A stretch of 64,000 nucleotides of DNA from positions 3,367 through 67,366 of the forward strand of contig DBRG01000014.1 in assembly GCA_002305545.1 (NCBI GenBank), written 5' to 3'. The position numbers and the translations under genes are program-made. The notes beneath the pieces are model-generated. The model ran no database searches and was not told the DNA's origin. It saw only the letters and a program-made list of their open reading frames with translations. Positions 59,889 through 64,000 of the stretch are shown piece by piece (position 1 is the first letter of the stretch; every line of letters starts with the position of its first letter). Source of the stretch: Bacteroidales bacterium UBA1374 (GTDB lineage: Bacteria > Bacteroidota > Bacteroidia > Bacteroidales > UBA932).

Positions 59889-59921
59889 ATGTGACTTTCG
59901 TTCACCGGGGCAAAAGCTATA

Positions 59922-60365
59922 CTATAGGGTGGTCCTGAACCACTGGGAGGTGCGTCCCAGCATCCTCATGCCGGCGACAAAACCCCTGAGTTTCATCAGG
60001 TCATCGCTTTCCAGGCGGGCAAAGCAATCATACGTCTTGCCCGAGGCCGGATCATATATGGTCCCGTCTTTCCACTCGTTCTTTTTCTCATTGTATACAA
60101 ATCCATCCAGGATCCGAAGGCCTATGAGTGACCTGTTCTGAAGGGCAGGATCGGGATTTTTGTCGTCTTTGGGTTCTTCCCCGTTTTCATACTTTTCGGG
60201 GATCATATATACGATCGTGCCTATGTATTTTCCATCCTTCAGCTCCACCTGGATCTTGGTTGTCTTATCTTCATTCCACCATACACCGGTTATTTTACCT
60301 GCATCCTGTGCAAGTGCTGTAAGAGAATAAATACTGAGAAACAACAAAAGGGCAAGTTTTTTCAT
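59922..60365 (-). CDS. DUF2147-family secreted protein
   Basis: This is a 147-residue exported protein with signal peptide 'MKKLALLLFLSIYSLTALAQ' followed by the DUF2147 core: 'ITGVWWNEDKTTKIQVEL', 'YIGTIVYM', 'NRSLIGLRILDGF', 'WKDGTIYDPASGKTYDC' and 'LRGFVAGMRMLGRTSQWFR'. These are the family's lipocalin-like repeats; its function is unknown. A longer open frame reaching 60548 overlaps the next gene and lacks a sensible signal, so I use the ATG at 60365. A -7 element TATATTTG (60398-60391) lies 25 nt upstream, just inside the 3' end of the neighbouring gene. Confidence 0.88.
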   Translation of the reverse strand: MKKLALLLFLSIYSLTALAQDAGKITGVWWNEDKTTKIQVELKDGKYIGTIVYMIPEKYENGEEPKDDKNPDPALQNRSLIGLRILDGFVYNEKKNEWKDGTIYDPASGKTYDCFARLESDDLMKLRGFVAGMRMLGRTSQWFRTTL

Positions 60366-60382
60366 AACATTCAAATTTGAGT

Positions 60383-62857
60383 TTATTTGACAAATATAGA
60401 AAAAAGTCGAAATCGTGTACTTATTCCTGCCAACAGATAGGCTGCAACAGCCACCAACATAACCGTCTGATAACCTGCTTCTACTGAAATCACAGCCGCC
60501 AGGGCCGTACTGATCACAGAGAAAGACCCGTTGACGGCCCATGCCCACGGAATAAGGGATCCGTCACTTACCTGTCTTATGGCCCGGATTGCCGATGGAA
60601 ACATCATGCCCATCAGGAAGGCCGGAGGACCAATCACCATGGCGCACAGCAATACCTTTACCGGTAGCGGGCTTCCCATGGCAGCGCGCATCAGTGCCGG
60701 CAGACACAGGGCCAGAAGTGCCAGCAGCACGGCAATCACCCCTGCCACGAGCCGCAAGCGGACGCTGCCGGTGACCAATTTTTGGGAACAGGCCGAGCCA
60801 ATCCCCGAAAAAAAGAGCATCGCGCTCAGAACCGCCGAGGCGGCGTAGAGCGGACTGCCGAAGAACAAGGTGAATTGCTGGATGAAAACCATCTCGGCAA
60901 ACATATAACCAATGCCGATGACCGAGAAGAAGACAAGCAGCCCCGCTTTCCCTTTTCCCGGGACTTTTCTGAAAATCAGTGGAAGCACGATAAACAGGAA
61001 AGAGGCCAGAAATATCTGTGCCATGGTCAGCAGCACGATCAGGTAACCGACCTCCAGGAAAGGCATGGATGCCGATCCAAAAACCTCCCGTATTTTGGAC
61101 AACCGCCCCAATTTGAGAAACTGAGAAAAATAGGGTCGGGAATCGGTGGCCGGCCTTATCTGAAAATCATATTCCCTGAACAGGGTTTCCCTTTCCCCTT
61201 TCAGGAGAAGGTCCGTTGAACGGAAAAAGGACTCGTCCTGCAACATGTTGTAAACTTCTCTTTCTTCCGGACGGATCCCCGGATAGAGCAGGGGATCGAA
61301 CTGCCGCGAGTGACAGAATGCGCGGATCTTATCAATGTTGTTGGCCGATACCTTGTTTTTTGCCAGGACACAGGTGATGGTTGACCAGCTGCGCACCGCC
61401 ACAATATGGTCTGCCGGGTTTTCCACCCCTTTGGATTCTGCTGTTACTGCCATGGTAGCCAGTAACTTAAGAGTGCTCCTGGGCGGATAGTCCATCCATA
61501 GGGTTGCTGCAATCATACCACCAGGTGACAACCTGTCCCACAAGAGTGAAAAAGCATCCAGGGTGAACAGGTATTGCTCTTCCAGGGCCAGGATTCCCGA
61601 ACTGCCTCCAAAGGAACCGTTTTCGGGCAGGAGAATCAGGTCGTACCGGTCGGCCTGCTGCACATGATACCTGGAATGCCCTGTTATGAAGCTTACACGT
61701 TCTCCGGGCACGTCTATGTTCCCGGTGACCATCCCTACCACTGCGCTGTTGGGTTCCACGGCAATGATCTCTTTGACACCCCGGCTCAGGGCATGCCCGG
61801 CCAGCAATCCGGTGGCCGCATCGGCCACGAAGACCTTCCCGGGGGTGCCCATTACATAGGGGAGCGCCTGGGTTGAATAATCCAGATAGTGCCCGGTTTC
61901 CGTGCCATCATGGGATTCCGGTGCATCCTCCTGGTCCGGTGTGCCCGGCAGGGCTGACAAAACCACGGCTTCTTCCCGTTCCGGCAGTGCCATGGGCACA
62001 AGCGGACCCAACCAGTCCCCGTTATGGAAGAGCACTTCTGTTACCGGTACCTGTCCGGAATAACTCAGGCTTAATCCCGGTGCATACCGCAGGGCGGGAG
62101 CAGACACGCGTTTGAGTTCCCCGTAAGGACTGTTGATCGTTTCCATCACCCGGGCATCGGGTAGTAAAAGGGTGCGCGGCAAGCTTTTATATTGTGAAGA
62201 AGGAAGGCGGGGAGGGTTCAGCAAGCCTGCTACAAGCAGAACAAGGGCAAGCAAAACCAATGTGAGAAGGCCTGTTTTTTCCGCAACAGTTTTACTACCC
62301 TGAGGGAACAAAAGCAATCCGGCTGCCAGCGGAAGGCAGGCAATTACAAAAGGTACTGCAGACGGTGAAACATGCCAGAGCAGGAGTAACATCAGCAGGC
62401 CTCCTATCCCGGAGCCTGCCAGATCGGCAAAATATAACCGGCCGATATCAGAGGCATAATAACAGTAAGCCAGCCCAATGGCAGAAGCTCCCAGGAAGAA
62501 AGGCACAAATAACATGATGTAGGAAAAGACCAGGTTCAGGTAGTGGCGTTTCTCGTAAAAAACCAGGTAAGAATCAAAACCTCCGAACACGGTACGGGAC
62601 AGAAAAAGAATCCCCATGATGCTTAAGGAAGTAAAGATCATGAGTATGGCCAGGTTGGTCCCGATTTTTGGAATCATGTATTTTTTAAGGAAAGCCAGAG
62701 CGGTCCCGCTTGCTCCAAATCCAAGCATAGCCACAGATATTACCATGTAGGCAAAATGATTCCACTGGCAGATGGACAGGATCTGCATGAGGGCAACCTG
62801 AAAAGCAACCATGCTGCAGGAAAGCAGGCCTATAGAAATTGCCAGTCTTCTTTTCAT
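60383..62857 (-). CDS. Membrane protein with spermidine-synthase-like methyltransferase-fold domain
   Basis: This is an 824-residue inner-membrane protein. Residues 5-240 contain about seven helices ('AFQVALMQILSI' start, typical of membrane-bound spermidine synthase homologues). A soluble Rossmann-type region follows at about 330-600, with 'KEIIAVEPNSAVVG', 'RYDLILLPENGS' and 'LSPGGMIAATLW'. Six more helices run from about 620 to the end. The fused MFS-like/spermine-synthase layout is known in many bacteria, but the reaction is not established and polyamine synthesis is not proven. I start at the Met of 'MKRRLAIS' (62857), 10 nt after the PCMT gene; a start at 62899 would overlap it. Confidence 0.78.
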   Translation of the reverse strand: MKRRLAISIGLLSCSMVAFQVALMQILSICQWNHFAYMVISVAMLGFGASGTALAFLKKYMIPKIGTNLAILMIFTSLSIMGILFLSRTVFGGFDSYLVFYEKRHYLNLVFSYIMLFVPFFLGASAIGLAYCYYASDIGRLYFADLAGSGIGGLLMLLLLWHVSPSAVPFVIACLPLAAGLLLFPQGSKTVAEKTGLLTLVLLALVLLVAGLLNPPRLPSSQYKSLPRTLLLPDARVMETINSPYGELKRVSAPALRYAPGLSLSYSGQVPVTEVLFHNGDWLGPLVPMALPEREEAVVLSALPGTPDQEDAPESHDGTETGHYLDYSTQALPYVMGTPGKVFVADAATGLLAGHALSRGVKEIIAVEPNSAVVGMVTGNIDVPGERVSFITGHSRYHVQQADRYDLILLPENGSFGGSSGILALEEQYLFTLDAFSLLWDRLSPGGMIAATLWMDYPPRSTLKLLATMAVTAESKGVENPADHIVAVRSWSTITCVLAKNKVSANNIDKIRAFCHSRQFDPLLYPGIRPEEREVYNMLQDESFFRSTDLLLKGERETLFREYDFQIRPATDSRPYFSQFLKLGRLSKIREVFGSASMPFLEVGYLIVLLTMAQIFLASFLFIVLPLIFRKVPGKGKAGLLVFFSVIGIGYMFAEMVFIQQFTLFFGSPLYAASAVLSAMLFFSGIGSACSQKLVTGSVRLRLVAGVIAVLLALLALCLPALMRAAMGSPLPVKVLLCAMVIGPPAFLMGMMFPSAIRAIRQVSDGSLIPWAWAVNGSFSVISTALAAVISVEAGYQTVMLVAVAAYLLAGISTRFRLFSIFVK

Positions 62858-62867
62858 GATTATTTGT

Positions 62868-63596
62868 TTACCGCTTTTCTTCCCTTGTGAAGGGGACAAA
62901 ACGGACCGGCATCAGGTTGGTAGTAGTGATGCGTCCTTTCTTTTTTTCAACCAGGATAAGGTTTTGTACCATGAACTGAGATCCAACGGGAATGATCATT
63001 TTTCCTCCTTCGTCCAGCTGTTCTATCAGGGGAGGCGGGATATGTTCGGCAGCAGCAGTAACCACAATGGCATGAAAGGGCGCTTTGCCTGGCAATCCGT
63101 AATATCCGTCACCGGGGACGACTTCAACGTTATGATATCCCAGGTCCTGTAACCTTTTTTTGGCACTTGCCGCAAGTTCTCTCACAATTTCCATGGTGTA
63201 CACAGAATCTACAATCCTGGACAGTATAGCTGCCTGGTAGCCCGATCCTGTTCCGATTTCCAGGACCCTGTGTTCCGGTCTTAGGCCCAGGAGACTGGTC
63301 ATGTAGGCCACAATAAAGGGTTGCGATATGGTTTGCCCGTATCCTATGGGAAGGGGGTTGTCGTCATAAGCCCTGGATCTGAGTGACGGCTCTACAAAAA
63401 GATGGCGTTCCACCGTGCGCATGGCCTGCAGGGTTGCGCGGTGTGTAACCCCGCGCGCAACAATCTGGTCACGCACCATCACACTGCGCATACGCGCAAA
63501 GTCCTGCTCCCCGGAGCCTGTCACTGTGGCAAACAGGACTGGCAGTGCTTCTGCAAGAAGCAGCACGGTCAATACATATTTCAGGATCCTGGCCAT
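62868..63596 (-). CDS. pcm: Protein-L-isoaspartate O-methyltransferase with N-terminal signal peptide
   Basis: This is a 242-residue PCMT homologue that methylates isoaspartyl residues of aged proteins using S-adenosylmethionine. The family motifs are 'MVRDQIVARGV', 'YDDNPLPIGYGQTISQPFIVAYMT', the SAM-binding 'VLEIGTGSGYQAAIL', 'VPGDGYYGLP' and 'GKMIIPVG'. An extra N-terminus of about 28 residues, 'ILKYVLTVLLLAEALPVLFA', looks like a signal peptide or anchor, which would place the enzyme in the periplasm where SAM is not expected. It precedes the membrane spermidine-synthase-like gene by 10 nt, another SAM-fold protein. Confidence 0.92.
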   Translation of the reverse strand: MARILKYVLTVLLLAEALPVLFATVTGSGEQDFARMRSVMVRDQIVARGVTHRATLQAMRTVERHLFVEPSLRSRAYDDNPLPIGYGQTISQPFIVAYMTSLLGLRPEHRVLEIGTGSGYQAAILSRIVDSVYTMEIVRELAASAKKRLQDLGYHNVEVVPGDGYYGLPGKAPFHAIVVTAAAEHIPPPLIEQLDEGGKMIIPVGSQFMVQNLILVEKKKGRITTTNLMPVRFVPFTREEKR

Positions 63597-63608
63597 GGAT
63601 CCGTAAAG

Positions 63609-64000
63609 TTAATAAAAAGTCAGGATGGTGTTAAGCACCTGCGCCCTGATCTGATCCGGGGCGGGATTCAGGGCTTCTGTAGTAAATATTCCTTTTTCAG
63701 GATCAATCCGCCGGAAAACCATCAGGTAAAGATCAAAAATGATATGAAGGCTTAAACAATAACGGGGTTCGAGCAGGGGAGAGACTTTATTGATAATTTG
63801 CAGCGTTTCCCGGCGATACGTATCGGCAACCTCCATATAGTGCCTTACCAGGTTGCGAAATGAGGGCAATACGGGGCCTCCGTGTGCCATGCGGTCCAGC
63901 TGGTCCTCACTTAATCCGTATTGGCATAGCAGGTCGGAAGGAAAATAATTCAGGTTCTCCAGCCTGTCTTGCTGAAAGTCCCGGATGATATGCACCAGGT
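63609..64000 (-). CDS. Squalene/phytoene synthase-family protein, C-terminal part
   Basis: Only the last 130 or so residues are in the window; the frame is open to the right edge. The visible part starts 'LVHIIRDFQQDRLENLNYFP', which matches the second aspartate-rich substrate-binding region of squalene/phytoene synthases ('NIIRDxxED...YLP'). 'MEVADTYRRETLQII' and 'YCLSLHIIFDLYLMVFRRID' follow in the family order. The enzyme would join prenyl diphosphates head to head. The product cannot be told from this fragment. It lies 12 nt upstream of the PCMT gene and is probably in the same operon. Confidence 0.75.
   Translation of the reverse strand, partial: LVHIIRDFQQDRLENLNYFPSDLLCQYGLSEDQLDRMAHGGPVLPSFRNLVRHYMEVADTYRRETLQIINKVSPLLEPRYCLSLHIIFDLYLMVFRRIDPEKGIFTTEALNPAPDQIRAQVLNTILTFY

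Larger units (their letters stand above)
59447..59921. other. Gene-free block after tRNA-Arg, rich in inverted repeats
   Basis: The open frames here (several of 60-110 codons on both strands) read through palindromes and do not look like proteins. The block holds hairpin A (59522-59558), a small hairpin (59586-59601), a long stem (59619-59725), hairpin C (59731-59796) and a 14-bp tandem repeat (59847-59888). It shares two hairpin types with the block at 52.7-53.7 kb. It lies downstream of both the tRNA gene and the DUF2147 gene. Confidence 0.8.

Noticed and set aside
59922..60548. 208-residue version of the DUF2147 protein
   Set aside because: The extra 61 residues overlap the preceding gene and precede a perfect signal peptide; the shorter form also fits the -7 promoter at 60391-60398.

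Overview
The window is chromosomal DNA from an anaerobic, glycan-degrading member of the Bacteroidota, most likely Bacteroidales. The evidence is two SusC/SusD pairs, a hybrid two-component system, lipoprotein-rich carbohydrate enzymes, a NUDIX-type xylose regulator, a 1174-residue pyruvate:ferredoxin oxidoreductase, and promoters of the Bacteroidota type (-7 element TAnnTTTG). Shine-Dalgarno sequences are scarce. No phage, plasmid, rRNA or CRISPR locus is seen.

Layout. 0.2-9.4 kb is a mixed block: a STAS domain fused to a kinase-like domain, glutathione peroxidase, an exported cyclase-family protein, a metallo-beta-lactamase/esterase fusion, a HAD phosphatase, an M28 peptidase, a GH26 mannanase and a DUF5020-like outer-membrane protein. 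9.4-17.2 kb holds an Xaa-Pro aminopeptidase, a YgiQ-type radical SAM protein and a SusC/SusD pair without enzymes. 17.3-23.0 kb is a histidine utilisation operon (hutH, hutI, a metallo-hydrolase, ftcD, an exported nitroreductase) that lacks hutU. 23.0-51.4 kb is one large glucuronoxylan locus. 51.4-52.7 kb is rmuC. 52.7-53.7 kb and 59.4-59.9 kb are gene-free blocks packed with inverted repeats. 53.7-59.3 kb is nifJ, a sugar-kinase-like gene and fabD. A tRNA-Arg(CCG) follows, then DUF2147, a membrane spermidine-synthase-like protein, an exported isoaspartyl methyltransferase and the end of a squalene/phytoene synthase gene.

The xylan locus covers most of the route from polymer to central metabolism. 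A hybrid two-component sensor (in line with uxuA and a mannonate/fructuronate oxidoreductase) faces susC-susD-GH10-GH3-SASA esterase-GH115/GH67. A perfect 9-bp inverted-repeat operator follows, then xylR-xylB-xylA-xylE. GH10 cuts the backbone, GH115 and GH67 remove (methyl)glucuronate, the esterase removes acetyl groups, GH3 releases xylose, XylE imports it and XylA/XylB make xylulose-5-phosphate. The uxu genes process glucuronate, but uxaC, kdgK and kdgA are not in the window.

The most unusual items are: (1) a 1648-residue fusion of two unrelated alpha-glucuronidase families, GH115 and GH67, with the GH67 catalytic triad spacing intact; (2) a GH10 xylanase split by three tandem CBM-like modules; (3) a family of hairpins in two intergenic blocks whose loop (CTCGGC[T/A]TAAAGAAAAA) is conserved while the stems differ but remain complementary; (4) a three-unit array of palindrome-bounded elements; (5) at least seven genes whose -7 promoter element lies only 3-6 nt from the start codon, which predicts leaderless mRNAs. 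All assignments come from reading the sequence; no database search was run.
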